64,000 nt of DNA from Saccharothrix sp. ALI-22-I. GTDB taxonomy: Bacteria > Actinomycetota > Actinomycetes > Mycobacteriales > Pseudonocardiaceae. The stretch is taken from contig NZ_MTQP01000056.1 in the NCBI RefSeq assembly GCF_001984175.1, positions 1-64,000 of the forward strand. Direction: 5' to 3'. The notes under the pieces are model-generated. The model ran no database searches and was not told the origin of the DNA. It saw only the letters and a program-made list of their open reading frames with translations. Position numbers and translations under genes: made by a program. Shown in pieces: positions 35,284 to 45,251 of the stretch. Positions within the stretch are counted from its first letter, which is position 1. Each line of letters opens with the position of its first letter.

Positions 35284-36537
35284 GTGGATCTCGACGCTGT
35301 GGCCGCCATCCGCGCCGAGCGGGTCGACTGGCGGTTCAAGGGCCTGCCCGCCGACGTGTTCGGCACGACGATCGGCGACGTCGCCGCGCGCCGGCTCGAC
35401 CTGTTCGCCGACGGTTTCGTCGGCCCGCTGGTCGTGCTGGACGCCGCCGCGCTGGAGCACAACCTGGCCACCATGGCCCGCTGGTGCGCCGACCGCGGCG
35501 TGCTGCTGGCGCCGCACGGCAAGACCACCATGGCCCCGCAGCTGTTCGCCCGCCAGTTGGCGCACGGCGCGTGGGGCATCACCGCGGCCAACACCAGCCA
35601 GCTGCGGGTCTACCGGGCGTTCGGGGTGCGGCGGGTGCTGCTGGCCAACCAGCTGGTGGACCCGGCCGGGCTGCGCTGGCTGGCCGCGGAACTGGCCGCC
35701 GACGACACGTTCGAGTTCACCTGTTGGGTGGATTCGGTCGCGGGCGTGGCGCGGATGACCGAGGCCCTGGGCGCGGTCGAACGGCCGGTCGACGTGCTGG
35801 TCGAGCTCGGCGCGCCCGGCGGGCGGACCGGCGCACGTGACCAGGCGACCGCCCTCGAAGTCGCGCGTGCGGCCGCCGTCAGCCCCGCACTGCGGTTGGC
35901 CGGTGTCGGCGGTTACGAGGGCGCGCTGGCGCACGACGCGTCACCCGCAGCCCAGTCCGTTGTGGACGGTTACTTGGATTCGTTGCGCGAACTGGTGATC
36001 CTCGTACACGATCTGTTCGAAGTGGACGAGCCGATCGTCACGGCGGGTGGCAGCGCGTACTTCGACCAGGTGGCCGCGAAGCTGACCGAGCCGTGGCCGT
36101 TCCCGGTCCGGCCGGTGCTGCGCAGCGGCGCGTACATCACCCACGACGACGGGTTCTACCGGGGCATCTCGCCGTTGGGCCGCACGCCCGGCGCGCAACC
36201 GTTCCGCAGCGCGCTGCGGGCGTGGGCGCAGGTCACGTCACGGCCAGAGCCGGACCTGGCGCTGTTGACCCTGGGCAAGCGGGACGCGTCGTTCGACGAA
36301 GGCCTGCCCGAACCCCAGGTGGTCCGCGGCCGGGACGGCGTGGAGCGCGCGCTGGAAGCCGAGGTCACCGCGCTCAACGACCAGCACGCGTTCGTGCGGC
36401 TGTCCGGTGCCGACGTGGAGGTCGGCGACTGGGTCGGCCTCGGCCTGTCCCACCCCTGCACGGTGTTCGACAAGTGGCAGCTCATCCCGGTGGTCGAGGG
36501 CACCACCGTGGTCGACCTGGTGCGCACCTACTTCTAG
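35284..36537 (+). CDS. PLP-dependent D-amino-acid lyase/deaminase (D-threonine aldolase / D-serine dehydratase fold)
   Basis: 417-aa fold-type III enzyme. The PLP Lys is in LAPHGKTTMAPQLF. The C-terminal domain has the metal-binding motif of D-serine dehydratases, SHPCTVFDKW, with a second ligand region near LNDQHAFV. Family members cleave D-threonine or dehydrate D-serine. Amino-acid deaminase is another annotation in use. GTG 35284 is 7 bp from AAGGAG. It is first gene of a three-gene operon. A neighbouring RidA would clear the aminoacrylate made by D-serine dehydration. Confidence 0.88.
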   Translation: MDLDAVAAIRAERVDWRFKGLPADVFGTTIGDVAARRLDLFADGFVGPLVVLDAAALEHNLATMARWCADRGVLLAPHGKTTMAPQLFARQLAHGAWGITAANTSQLRVYRAFGVRRVLLANQLVDPAGLRWLAAELAADDTFEFTCWVDSVAGVARMTEALGAVERPVDVLVELGAPGGRTGARDQATALEVARAAAVSPALRLAGVGGYEGALAHDASPAAQSVVDGYLDSLRELVILVHDLFEVDEPIVTAGGSAYFDQVAAKLTEPWPFPVRPVLRSGAYITHDDGFYRGISPLGRTPGAQPFRSALRAWAQVTSRPEPDLALLTLGKRDASFDEGLPEPQVVRGRDGVERALEAEVTALNDQHAFVRLSGADVEVGDWVGLGLSHPCTVFDKWQLIPVVEGTTVVDLVRTYF

Positions 36538-36550
36538 GAGGAACGGCGGC

Positions 36551-38140
36551 GTGGACATCGTCTTCAGGGGCGCACGGGTCGTGGACGGCACCGGCGCGCC
36601 CGCCTACCGGGCGGACGTGGGCGTGCGCGACGGGCGGATCGCGGAGATCGGCGACCGGGTCGACGGCCGACGGGTGGTCGACGCCGACGGCCGGGTGCTC
36701 GCGCCCGGTTTCATCGACATGCACTCGCACTCCGACCTCCAGGTGCTGGCCAACCCCGACCACCTGGCCAAGGTCTCGCAGGGCGTCACCACCGAGGTGC
36801 TGGGCCAGGACGGGCTGTCCTACGCGCCGGTGGACGACGACGTGCTGGCCGTGCTGCGCGGCCAGCTGGCCGGGTGGAACGACGACCCGCCCGGGTTCGA
36901 CTGGGACTGGCGCTCGGTCGGCGGATACCTGGACCGCCTCGACCGGGGCATCGCGGTCAACGCCGCGTACCTCGTGCCGCAGGGCACGCTGCGGATGCTG
37001 TGCGTCGGCTACGACGACCGGCCCGCCACCGACGCCGAGCTGGACCGGATGCGCGAGGTGCTGGCCGAGTCGTTGCGGCAGGGCGCGATGGGCATGTCGT
37101 CCGGCCTGACCTACACGCCCGGCATGTACGCCGACACCGCCGAGCTGACCGAACTGTGCCGGGTCGTCGGCGCACTGGGCGGTTTCTACAGCCCGCACCA
37201 CCGCAGCTACGGCGCGGGCGCGCTGGAGGCGTACGCGGAGATGGTGCGGGTGTCGCGTGACTCGGGTTGTCCGCTGCACCTGGCACACGCCACCATGAAC
37301 TTCGACGTCAACCGGGGTCGGGCGGGCGAGCTGCTGGACCTGCTCGACCACGCCATCGCGGCGGGCGCGGACATCACCCTGGACAGCTACCCGTACCTGC
37401 CGGGCGCGACGTACCTGTCCGCGCTGCTGCCGAGCTGGTCCGGCGAGGGCGGCCCGGAGGCGACGCTGGCCCGTCTGTCCGATGTGGACACGCGAGAGCG
37501 GATTCGGGTCGAGATCGAGGAAACCGGGTCCGACGGCTGCCACGGCGTGCCGGTGGACTGGGACACCATCGAGGTCAACGGCGTGCGCAAGGCGGAGAAC
37601 GCGCACCTGGTCGGGTTCTCCGTCGCCGAGTCCGCTCGGCGGGCCGGACGCCCGCCCGCCGAGCTGTACTTCGACGTGTTGATCTCCGAACGCCTGGGTA
37701 CCTCGTGCCTGATGCACGTCGGCCACGAGGACAACGTCCGGGCGATCATGCGGCACCCCGCGCACACCGGCGGCAGCGACGGGCTGCTGGTCGGCGACCG
37801 GCCCCACCCCCGCGCCTGGGGCACGTTCCCGCGCTACCTGGCCCGGTACGTGCGCGAACTCGGCGTGCTGGGCCTGGAGGAGTGCGTCGCCCACCTGACC
37901 GGGCGGGCCGCGCGCCGGCTGCGGTTGGCCGACCGCGGGCTTCTCTTCGAGGGCTACGCGGCCGACCTGGTGCTGTTCGACCCCGACACGGTCGCCGACA
38001 CGGCGACGTTCGACGAGCCCCGGCAGGCCGCCGCGGGCATCACCCACGTCGTCGTCAACGGGGTCCCCGTGGTCGACGAGGGCCGGCGGACCTCCGCCCT
38101 GCCCGGCCGTTCCCTGCGAAACACCCGGAGCCGCGCATGA
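36551..38140 (+). CDS. N-acyl-D-amino-acid deacylase (D-aminoacylase)
   Basis: 529-aa amidohydrolase that frees D-amino acids from N-acyl-D-amino acids. The zinc-binding HxH is in FIDMHSHSDLQVL; VTTEVLGQDGLSYAP, YSPHHRSYG and HLAHATMNFD are further conserved segments. The composite beta domain is at both ends. GTG 36551 follows AGGAGGA, which overlaps the preceding stop. It ends in an ATGA overlap with the permease gene. Confidence 0.93.
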   Translation: MDIVFRGARVVDGTGAPAYRADVGVRDGRIAEIGDRVDGRRVVDADGRVLAPGFIDMHSHSDLQVLANPDHLAKVSQGVTTEVLGQDGLSYAPVDDDVLAVLRGQLAGWNDDPPGFDWDWRSVGGYLDRLDRGIAVNAAYLVPQGTLRMLCVGYDDRPATDAELDRMREVLAESLRQGAMGMSSGLTYTPGMYADTAELTELCRVVGALGGFYSPHHRSYGAGALEAYAEMVRVSRDSGCPLHLAHATMNFDVNRGRAGELLDLLDHAIAAGADITLDSYPYLPGATYLSALLPSWSGEGGPEATLARLSDVDTRERIRVEIEETGSDGCHGVPVDWDTIEVNGVRKAENAHLVGFSVAESARRAGRPPAELYFDVLISERLGTSCLMHVGHEDNVRAIMRHPAHTGGSDGLLVGDRPHPRAWGTFPRYLARYVRELGVLGLEECVAHLTGRAARRLRLADRGLLFEGYAADLVLFDPDTVADTATFDEPRQAAAGITHVVVNGVPVVDEGRRTSALPGRSLRNTRSRA

Positions 38141-39534
38141 TCGACTGGTTGCAGCACTCGACGGGAGGCCTGCTGACGCTGTCCGCCGTCAGCATCGCCC
38201 TGCTCCTGGCGATGATCATCAGGTGGAAGGTCGAGCCGTTCATCGCCCTGCTCATCGTCGGCCTGCTGGTGGCGGTCGCCGCCGGTCTGCCGGTGGAGAC
38301 GCTGGTCGGCTCGGCGCAGAAGGCTTCGGACTCCCTGTTGGAGAAGGGGTTCGGCGGCATCCTCGGCCACGTCGCCGCGATCATCGGCCTCGGCACCCTG
38401 CTCGGCGCCATCCTGGAGGCCTCGGGCGGCGCGGAGGTGCTGACCCGGTCGCTGCTCAAGGCGTTCGGCGAGAACCGCGCGCCGTTGGCGATGGGCCTGG
38501 CCGGGTTGATCTTCGGTGTGCCGGTGTTCTTCGACATCGGCATCTTCGTGCTGGCGCCGCTGGTGTACGTGGCCGCGAAGCGCAGCGGCCGGTCGATCGT
38601 GCTGTACGCGATGCCGCTGCTGGCGGGTCTGTCGGTGATGCACGCGTTCATGCCGCCGCACCCCGGGCCGGTCGCGGCGGCCGGGCTGCTCGGCGTGGAA
38701 CTGGGCTGGATCATCATCATGGCGCTGGCCGTGGCGATCCCGGCGTGGTTCATCGGCGGCGTGCTGTTCTCCGCGTGGATGGGCAAGCGGCTGCACGTGC
38801 CGGTGCCGGAGGAGATGCTGGCCGCCGCGGAGAAGCTGCGCGGTGAGGAATCGTCGCGGAACGAGCCGCCGTTGTCGCAGGTGCTGGGCATCATCGCGGT
38901 GCCGTTGGTGCTGATCCTGGCCGGGACGTTCGGCAGCATCCTGTTGCCCAAGGGGTCGGTCACGCTGGGCGTGTTCGCGTTCCTCGGCACGCCCGCGGTG
39001 GCGTTGACGATCGCGGTGCTGCTGGCGTTCTGGCTGCTGGGGTACCGGCGGGGCATGACGCGGGAGCAGGTGACGGAGCTGTCCGGGGCGTCGCTGCGGC
39101 CGGTGGCGATGATCCTGCTGGTCGTCGGCGCGGGTGGGTTCTTCGGTGCGGTGCTGGCCGCGACCGGCGTCGGCAAGGTGCTCGCGTCGTCGTTGGCGGA
39201 CCTGGGGCTGCCGGTGATCGCGTTGGCGTACGTGATCAGCTGCGGTATGCGCATCGCGCAGGGCTCGGCGACGGTGGCGATCGTGACCACGACCGGCATC
39301 GTCGCGCCGCTCGTGGCGGACATCGGCTACTCGCAGCCGCAGCTGGCGCTGCTCGTCATGTCGATCGCGGCCGGCTCGATCATCGCCTCGCACGTCAACG
39401 ACGGCGGGTTCTGGATCGTGTCGCGGTACTTCGGCCTGTCGGTGAAGGAAACCCTCCAGACGTGGACCGTGCTGGAGACGATCCTGTCGGTGGTCGGCTT
39501 CGTGATGGCCGCGCTGCTGAGCCTCGTGGTCTGA
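38137..39534 (+). CDS. GntP-family permease
   Basis: 465-aa inner-membrane transporter with about 12-13 helices. Family features include GFGGILGHVAAIIGLGTLLG, FFDIGIFVLAPL, HAFMPPHPGPVAAA and SHVNDGGFWIVSRYFGL. GntP members carry gluconate, and related members import D-serine or other organic acids. Since its gene overlaps the D-aminoacylase gene (ATGA), the substrate here is probably a D-amino acid or its N-acyl form. A hairpin follows the stop. Confidence 0.93.
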   Translation: MIDWLQHSTGGLLTLSAVSIALLLAMIIRWKVEPFIALLIVGLLVAVAAGLPVETLVGSAQKASDSLLEKGFGGILGHVAAIIGLGTLLGAILEASGGAEVLTRSLLKAFGENRAPLAMGLAGLIFGVPVFFDIGIFVLAPLVYVAAKRSGRSIVLYAMPLLAGLSVMHAFMPPHPGPVAAAGLLGVELGWIIIMALAVAIPAWFIGGVLFSAWMGKRLHVPVPEEMLAAAEKLRGEESSRNEPPLSQVLGIIAVPLVLILAGTFGSILLPKGSVTLGVFAFLGTPAVALTIAVLLAFWLLGYRRGMTREQVTELSGASLRPVAMILLVVGAGGFFGAVLAATGVGKVLASSLADLGLPVIALAYVISCGMRIAQGSATVAIVTTTGIVAPLVADIGYSQPQLALLVMSIAAGSIIASHVNDGGFWIVSRYFGLSVKETLQTWTVLETILSVVGFVMAALLSLVV

Positions 39535-39545
39535 CTTCTGCCCAT

Positions 39546-39581
39546 GCGTGTGCCCCCGGGCAGCCGCTCGGGGGCACACGC
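39546..39581 (+). terminator. Terminator of the D-amino-acid operon
   Basis: GCGTGTGCCCCCG (39546-39558) pairs with its exact complement (39569-39581) around a 10-nt loop, 11 bp after the permease stop. It is followed by CTCTTCTT. It probably also ends the convergent lipoprotein transcript. Confidence 0.8.
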
Positions 39582-39594
39582 CTCTTCTTCGCGG

Positions 39595-40491
39595 CTACAC
39601 GCCGGCCTTCGTGCCGTCCGGCTTGGCGGCGAACCACACGCCGCCCACGCCCTGGCCCTTCGCGTCACCGCACACCGTGTCGTCGGCGAACAGGTACAGC
39701 GGCCAACCGGCGACCGTGGCCTGGAGCTTGCCGTCGGCCCGGGTCACCGCGCCCACCGACGACTGGTCCACGCCCTGCACCTCGAACTGCGGCGAGTCGA
39801 CCAGCAGCGGCGGCCACTGGACCGCGCAATCACCGTCGCAATTGGACGCCGACGGGTCGGCGGTGTCCTTGTCGAAGCGGTACAGCGTCATGCCGTCCTT
39901 GTCGGTCAACACGGTGCCCAGGTTGCCGACCGACGCCGTCGTCAGCACCAGACCCGCCGCGGGTGCGGCCTTCTTGCCGTCCGGCGCGGCCACGAACCAC
40001 GTGCCGGCCACGCCCTGACCCTTGGCCTGACCCGGTGAGACGTCCTCGGCGAAGCGGTACACCGGCCAACCGGCGACGGTGACCTGCCTGGTGCCGTCCG
40101 CGCGGTCGAGGGTCGCGACGAGCGACTGGTCCACGCCCTGCACCCGCACGTCACCGGACGTCGCCAGCAGCGGCGGCCACTTCTCCGCACAGCCACCGTC
40201 GCAAGTGGACTGTGACGGCTTGGCCGTGTCGTTGTCGAACCGGTACAGCGTCAGGCCTTCACCGTTGGTCAGCACCGTGCCGAGACCCGGCACCACGGCG
40301 GTGGCCAGGTCCGGCGCGCCCTGCGGCACGACCTCGTTGCCCGCGTTCTGCCCCGCAAGCGGCCCCGCCGCCGCCTGCTCCTGCGCCGCAGGCTGCGCAG
40401 TACCGCTTTCCGCCGCCTTGCCACAGGCGCCGAGCAGAGCGATGCCGAGGAGAGCGGCGGCACCGACTACGACTGCACGAGTGCTGGTCAT
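39595..40491 (-). CDS. Lipoprotein with two COG4315-type repeats
   Basis: 298-aa exported lipoprotein. The lipobox is LLGAC with Cys at about residue 23. After a Gln/Ala-rich linker come two homologous 110-aa domains, each with LTLYRFD or MTLYRFDKD, a Cys pair (CDGGC and CDGDC), W-PPLL and a VAGWP-Y-F segment. This domain (secreted repeat of unknown function) occurs in SCO0930-type lipoproteins. In each domain the CDGxC pair is suited to a disulfide or to metal binding. Its function is unknown, possibly electron transfer or metal handling. Confidence 0.9.
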   Translation of the reverse strand: MTSTRAVVVGAAALLGIALLGACGKAAESGTAQPAAQEQAAAGPLAGQNAGNEVVPQGAPDLATAVVPGLGTVLTNGEGLTLYRFDNDTAKPSQSTCDGGCAEKWPPLLATSGDVRVQGVDQSLVATLDRADGTRQVTVAGWPVYRFAEDVSPGQAKGQGVAGTWFVAAPDGKKAAPAAGLVLTTASVGNLGTVLTDKDGMTLYRFDKDTADPSASNCDGDCAVQWPPLLVDSPQFEVQGVDQSSVGAVTRADGKLQATVAGWPLYLFADDTVCGDAKGQGVGGVWFAAKPDGTKAGV

Positions 40492-40605
40492 GGTGAACCT
40501 CCCTGGGTGATCGCTCGCATCCCCTGCGGCAACCGAGTGCCACCAACACGCACACCAACCCCAAACGGTTCACCCCCACCCCCATGATCTTTTACCCCCA
40601 CCCCC

Positions 40606-40812
40606 CGCGTGTCCAACCTCCAGAACGCGCGTGTCCAACGTTCAGAACACGCGTGTCCAACCCCCAGAACACGCGTGTCCAACGCTCAGGTACGCCGAGT
40701 TGAACACTCAGGTAGGTCGGCCCGTGTTCTGAGCGTTCAACTCGGGTGTTCTGAACGTTGGACACGCGTGACGCGAACGTTGGACACGCGCGGTCTGGGG
40801 GTTCGACTCTGG
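40606..40812. repeat. 22-bp repeat array C (two inward-facing blocks)
   Basis: Five forward units (40606-40715), a 7-bp centre, then four reversed units (40723-40812) with a 2-bp shift between the first two. The units match arrays A and B. It ends 6 bp from the stop codon of the minus-strand SRPBCC gene and lies downstream of that gene. The rest of the 327-bp gap (40492-40605) is C-rich, without a gene, and should hold the lipoprotein promoter. Confidence 0.95.
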
Positions 40813-40818
40813 CGGGGG

Positions 40819-41283
40819 TCAGGTGTCGGGGGTGGGGTGGAGGGCGGCTAGGTAGGTGCGGAGGCCGCGTTGGCCGCTGCGCATCATCAGTTCGTGGTTG
40901 GCCTTGAGGAAGGGGCGGGTGATGAGGGCCAGGCGGCGGAGCAGCGGTTTGCGGACTACGACTTCCTGGTCGTAGATCAGGCGGGAACCGGTGCCGTTGG
41001 GGAAGATCTGCCAGCTTGCGGTGCCGTCCAGGTCGCCGACGAGGTCGGCGCGCAGGAGGCCCGCCTCCGGCTCCTTGGCGTTGTGGTGTGCTTGGAACAC
41101 CAGGTCGTAGGGCAGCACGGAACGGCACCGCAGTTCGGCCGCGTCCTCGGCGACCTGGCGCGCGTCCCGCACCTCCGGCCACCAGCGCGGATAGCTGCCG
41201 AGATCGGCGAGCACGGCGAAGGTGCGCGCCGGTGTGCTGTCCACCGACCACACGCTGCGGAAGCGGTACGAGTTCAGCGGCAT
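40819..41283 (-). CDS. SRPBCC (polyketide cyclase/START-like) protein
   Basis: 154-aa helix-grip protein. It begins SYRFRSVWSVDSTPARTFAVLADLGSYPRWWPEV when read from residue 4, the standard SRPBCC N-terminus, and ends with the long C-terminal helix (HELMMRSGQRGLRTYLAAL). These proteins bind hydrophobic ligands in a cavity. The substrate is unknown. I use ATG 41283. It lies 62 bp downstream of uvrA on the same strand, and its stop adjoins repeat array C. Confidence 0.85.
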   Translation of the reverse strand: MPLNSYRFRSVWSVDSTPARTFAVLADLGSYPRWWPEVRDARQVAEDAAELRCRSVLPYDLVFQAHHNAKEPEAGLLRADLVGDLDGTASWQIFPNGTGSRLIYDQEVVVRKPLLRRLALITRPFLKANHELMMRSGQRGLRTYLAALHPTPDT

Positions 41284-41345
41284 ACCACCATGGTCACGCA
41301 CGCCGGCCGGCTCGGCCAACCGTGCGCGCGTGACCCTGCGGTACG

Positions 41346-44219
41346 TCAGCCGACCGCCGCCTCGTCGGGCAGCACTTCCCGCAGGAACTGCCCGGTGTAG
41401 CTGTCCGCGACGTCCGCGACCTGCTCCGGCGTGCCTTCGGCCACCACGATGCCGCCACCGGACCCGCCCTCGGGCCCCATGTCGACCAACCAGTCCGAGG
41501 TCTTGATGACGTCGAGGTTGTGCTCGATCACGATCACCGTGTTGCCCTTGTCGACCAACCCGTTGATCACGCCGAGCAGCTTGCGGATGTCCTCGAAGTG
41601 CAGGCCGGTGGTCGGCTCGTCGAGGATGTAGACCGTCTTGCCGGTGGACCGTTTCTGCAACTCGGCCGCCAGCTTCACCCGCTGCGCTTCACCGCCGGAC
41701 AACGTCGGCGCGGGCTGCCCGAGCCGCACGTACCCCAGCCCCACGTCGACCAGCGTGCGCAGGTGCCGGTGGATGGCGTTGATCGGCTCGAAGAACGTCG
41801 CGGCCTCCTCGATCGGCATGTCGAGGACCTCGGAGATCGTCTTGCCCTTGTAGTGCACTTCCAGCGTCTCGCGGTTGTACCGGGCGCCCTTGCACACCTC
41901 GCACGGCACATACACGTCCGGCAGGAAGTTCATCTCGATCTTGATCGTGCCGTCGCCCGCGCACGCCTCGCAGCGCCCACCCTTGACGTTGAACGAGAAC
42001 CGGCCCGGTTGGTAGCCGCGCACCTTCGCCTCGGTGGTCGCCGCGAACAGCTTGCGGACGTGGTCGAACACGCCCGTGTAGGTGGCCGGGTTCGACCGCG
42101 GCGTGCGGCCGATCGGCGACTGGTCCACCCGCACCAGCTTGTCGACCTGCTCCAGCCCGCGGATGCGGGTGTGCCTGCCGGGCACCTGCCGCGCGCCGTT
42201 GAGCTTGTTCGCCAGCACCGTCGCCAGGATGTCGTTGACCAGCGTGGACTTGCCGGACCCGGACACGCCGGTGACCGACACCAGGCAGCCGAGCGGGAAC
42301 GACACGTCGATGCCGCGCAGGTTGTGCTCGCGCGCGCCCACCACGGTGAGCTGCCGCTTCTTGTCGACCTTGCGGCGCGCGGCGGGCATCGGGATCTCCT
42401 TGCGCCCAGACAGGTACGCGCCGGTGATCGACTCCTTGTTCTTCAGCAGCTCCCGGTACGGGCCGCTGTGCACGACCTTGCCGCCGTGCTCGCCCGCGCC
42501 GGGGCCGATGTCGACCACCCAGTCGGAGGTGCGGATGGTGTCCTCGTCGTGCTCGACCACGATCAGCGTGTTGCCCAGGTCGCGCAGCCGGGTCAGCGTC
42601 TCGATCAGCCGGTGGTTGTCGCGCTGGTGCAGGCCGATGGACGGCTCGTCCAGCACGTACAGCACGCCGACCAGGCCGGAGCCGATCTGCGTGGCCAACC
42701 GGATCCGCTGAGCTTCGCCACCGGAAAGTGTGCCGGACGCGCGGTCCAGTGACAGGTAGTTGAGGCCGACGTCGAGCAGGAAGTGCAGCCGGGCCTGGAT
42801 CTCCTTGAGCACCGCGCCCGCGATCATCGACTCGCGTTTGCCCAGCTTGAGCCCGTCCAGGAAGTCCGAGCACTCGGCCACCGACATCGCGCAGACCTCG
42901 GCGATGGACTTGTCGCCCTGGCGGCCGTGGTGCAGCGTGACGGCGAGGATCTCCGGTTTGAGGCGGGTGCCCTGGCACGCGGGACACGGCACCTCCCGCA
43001 TGTAGCCCTCGTACTTCTCCCGCATGAACTCGGACTCGGTCTGCTCCTGGCGGCGCTCCAGGAACGGGATCACGCCCTCGAAGTTGGCGTAGTACGAGCG
43101 CTCACGGCCGTAGCGGTTCTTGTAGCGGACGTTGACCTGCTCGTCGACGCCGTGCAGCACCGCCTTCTGCGCCTTGGCCGGCAGCTGCCGCCACGGCGTG
43201 TCCATCCGGAACCCGATCGCCAGGCCCAGCGACTCCAGCAGCCGGGTGAAGTACTCGGCGGTCTGCCCGCTGGCCCACGGGGCGATCGCGCCGTCGGCCA
43301 GCGACAGCTCGTCGTCCGGCACGACCAGCTCCGGGTCGACCTCCTTGCGCACGCCGATGCCGGTGCACGCGGTGCAGGCGCCGTAGGGCGAGTTGAACGA
43401 GAACGACCGGGGCTCCAGGTCCTCGATCGCCAGCGGGTGGCCGTTCGGGCAGGCCAGGTTCTCGGAGAAGCCGCGCACCCGGCCGGGGTCGTTCTCCGGC
43501 ACGTCGACGAACTCCAGTTCGACCAGGCCGTCGGCCAGGCGCAGCGCGGTCTCCACCGAGTCGGTCAGCCGCTGCTTGGAGCTCGCCTTCACGCTCAGCC
43601 GGTCGATCACCACCGCGATCTGGTGCTTCTCCTGCTTCTTCAGCTTCGGCACCTCGCCCAGCGCGTACACCACGCCGTCGACCTTGGCGCGCGAGTAGCC
43701 CTGGGACTGCAGCGTGGAGAACAGGTCGAGGTACTCGCCCTTGCGGCCGCGGATGACCGGCGCGAGGACCTGGAACTTGGTGCCCGGCTCCATCGCCAGC
43801 ACCTGGTCCACGATCTGCTGCGGCGTCTGCTTGCTGATCGCCTCGCCGCAGGTCGGGCAGTGCGCCTTGCCGGCGCGCGCGTAGAGCAGCCGCAGGTAGT
43901 CGTAGACCTCGGTGATGGTGCCCACGGTCGACCGCGGGTTGCGGCTGGTCGACTTCTGGTCGATCGACACCGCGGGCGACAGGCCCTCGATGAAGTCGAC
44001 GTCCGGTTTGTCCATCTGGCCGAGGAACTGCCGCGCGTAGGCCGACAGCGATTCGACGTAGCGGCGCTGGCCTTCGGCGAAGATCGTGTCGAAGGCGAGG
44101 CTGGACTTGCCCGAGCCGGACAGCCCGGTGAACACGATGAGGCTGTCCCTCGGCAGGTCGAGGTCCACCCCTCGCAGGTTGTGCTCGCGCGCCCCGCGAA
44201 CGACAAGCCGGTCGGCCAC
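41346..44219 (-). CDS. uvrA: Excinuclease ABC subunit A
   Basis: 957-aa DNA-damage recognition ATPase of nucleotide excision repair. There are two ABC modules. Walker A motifs are [12 protein letters not shown] and [12 protein letters not shown]. Signature motifs are [12 protein letters not shown] and [12 protein letters not shown]. Zinc-binding Cys sets lie at CPNGH/CTACTG and [14 protein letters not shown]. Length is normal. GTG 44219 starts the conserved [11 protein letters not shown] region. An SOS box lies 29 bp upstream. The neighbouring MBL hydrolase is a conserved partner in actinobacteria. Confidence 0.98.
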   Translation of the reverse strand: MADRLVVRGAREHNLRGVDLDLPRDSLIVFTGLSGSGKSSLAFDTIFAEGQRRYVESLSAYARQFLGQMDKPDVDFIEGLSPAVSIDQKSTSRNPRSTVGTITEVYDYLRLLYARAGKAHCPTCGEAISKQTPQQIVDQVLAMEPGTKFQVLAPVIRGRKGEYLDLFSTLQSQGYSRAKVDGVVYALGEVPKLKKQEKHQIAVVIDRLSVKASSKQRLTDSVETALRLADGLVELEFVDVPENDPGRVRGFSENLACPNGHPLAIEDLEPRSFSFNSPYGACTACTGIGVRKEVDPELVVPDDELSLADGAIAPWASGQTAEYFTRLLESLGLAIGFRMDTPWRQLPAKAQKAVLHGVDEQVNVRYKNRYGRERSYYANFEGVIPFLERRQEQTESEFMREKYEGYMREVPCPACQGTRLKPEILAVTLHHGRQGDKSIAEVCAMSVAECSDFLDGLKLGKRESMIAGAVLKEIQARLHFLLDVGLNYLSLDRASGTLSGGEAQRIRLATQIGSGLVGVLYVLDEPSIGLHQRDNHRLIETLTRLRDLGNTLIVVEHDEDTIRTSDWVVDIGPGAGEHGGKVVHSGPYRELLKNKESITGAYLSGRKEIPMPAARRKVDKKRQLTVVGAREHNLRGIDVSFPLGCLVSVTGVSGSGKSTLVNDILATVLANKLNGARQVPGRHTRIRGLEQVDKLVRVDQSPIGRTPRSNPATYTGVFDHVRKLFAATTEAKVRGYQPGRFSFNVKGGRCEACAGDGTIKIEMNFLPDVYVPCEVCKGARYNRETLEVHYKGKTISEVLDMPIEEAATFFEPINAIHRHLRTLVDVGLGYVRLGQPAPTLSGGEAQRVKLAAELQKRSTGKTVYILDEPTTGLHFEDIRKLLGVINGLVDKGNTVIVIEHNLDVIKTSDWLVDMGPEGGSGGGIVVAEGTPEQVADVADSYTGQFLREVLPDEAAVG

Positions 44220-44247
44220 AACGGTTCCCTTCGGTTTCGACCTTCCC

Positions 44248-44263
44248 CCGAACAGACGTTCGA
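44248..44263 (-). promoter_or_regulatory. LexA (SOS) box of uvrA
   Basis: CCGAACAGACGTTCGA matches TCGAAC-N4-GTTCGA at 11 of 12 defined positions. It is 29 bp before the uvrA start codon. LexA control of uvrA is established in actinobacteria; this site is the expected operator. Confidence 0.75.
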
Positions 44264-44459
44264 AAAGCGTATCGGACCACTCCGGGCCACGGCGGACAGC
44301 CCTGTCGGGGAGGGCGCCACCATGCTAGGTGCGACCACCGACAAAAACTGCGAGCGGCACTTCCACGATCGTGCGCCAACGGCTCTACCGGTCGGTAGTG
44401 AACGCCCCTACGCTGGGGTGATAGGCCGTTCGGCCGCATGACGCCGGGATGAGGTGCCC

Positions 44460-45251
44460 ATGAGCTTCGCCGATGCCGCTCAGGTTCGATCCGATCGGAC
44501 GAGCGTACCCGCGCCCCGCGAGCAGTCGGCCGCGGTCCAGGACGCGGTCGCCGGGCTCGCCGAAGTCGAACGGGCGACGCGGGCGTTGTACGAGGTCGTG
44601 GCGGCGCTCGACCTGCCCGCGCTGCGCGGGCCGAGCCTGTTGCCCGACTGGAGCCGCGCGCACGTGGTGACACATCTCGCACGCAACGCCGACGCCCTGG
44701 TGAACCTGCTCACGTGGGCGAAGACCGGGGTCGAGCACCAGATGTACCCGAGCGCGGCGGACCGTGACGCGGACATCTCGGAGGGTGCGGCCAGGCTGCC
44801 GCAGCTGCTGCGCGCGGACCTCGACGCGGCGTGCCAGCGGTTCGCCACGGCTGCCCGCGAGCTGCCGCCCACGGCGTGGGAGGCGGAGGTCGCGCACCCG
44901 AAGAGCGGGGTGCTGCCGGCGCACCGGGTGCCGTGGCTGCGGGTGCGCGAGGTGTGGTTCCACCTGGTCGACCTCGACCACGGGGTCGGCTTCGAGGACC
45001 TGCCGGCGGAGTTGCTGGAGGGCTTCCTGGAGGAGGCCGTCGGCCAGTACGCGGGACGGCCCGACGTGCCGTCGGTGCGGGTGGAGGCCACGTTCCCGGA
45101 CGGCCGTCAGCGCAGCTGGGGGCTGACCGCGGACAGCGAGACGTCGCCGACGGTGAGCGGTGCGGCGGCCGACGTGCTGGCGTGGCTGACCGGCCGCCAC
45201 AGCGGCGCGCGGCTGAACGGGACGGCGCCGACGCTGCCCAAGTGGCTCTGA
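44460..45251 (+). CDS. Maleylpyruvate isomerase-family, probably mycothiol-dependent, enzyme
   Basis: 263-aa protein of the DinB-like metalloenzyme superfamily. Features are DWSRAHVVTHLARNADALVNLL with the metal-ligand His, and a later VREVWFHLVDLDHGVG, giving the usual His/Glu/His metal site. The C-terminal MDMPI domain ends TLPKWL. Relatives isomerise maleylpyruvate using mycothiol, or have unknown substrates. ATG 44460 is preceded by GATGAGG. The last 145 bp overlap a convergent acyltransferase gene. Confidence 0.88.
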   Translation: MSFADAAQVRSDRTSVPAPREQSAAVQDAVAGLAEVERATRALYEVVAALDLPALRGPSLLPDWSRAHVVTHLARNADALVNLLTWAKTGVEHQMYPSAADRDADISEGAARLPQLLRADLDAACQRFATAARELPPTAWEAEVAHPKSGVLPAHRVPWLRVREVWFHLVDLDHGVGFEDLPAELLEGFLEEAVGQYAGRPDVPSVRVEATFPDGRQRSWGLTADSETSPTVSGAAADVLAWLTGRHSGARLNGTAPTLPKWL

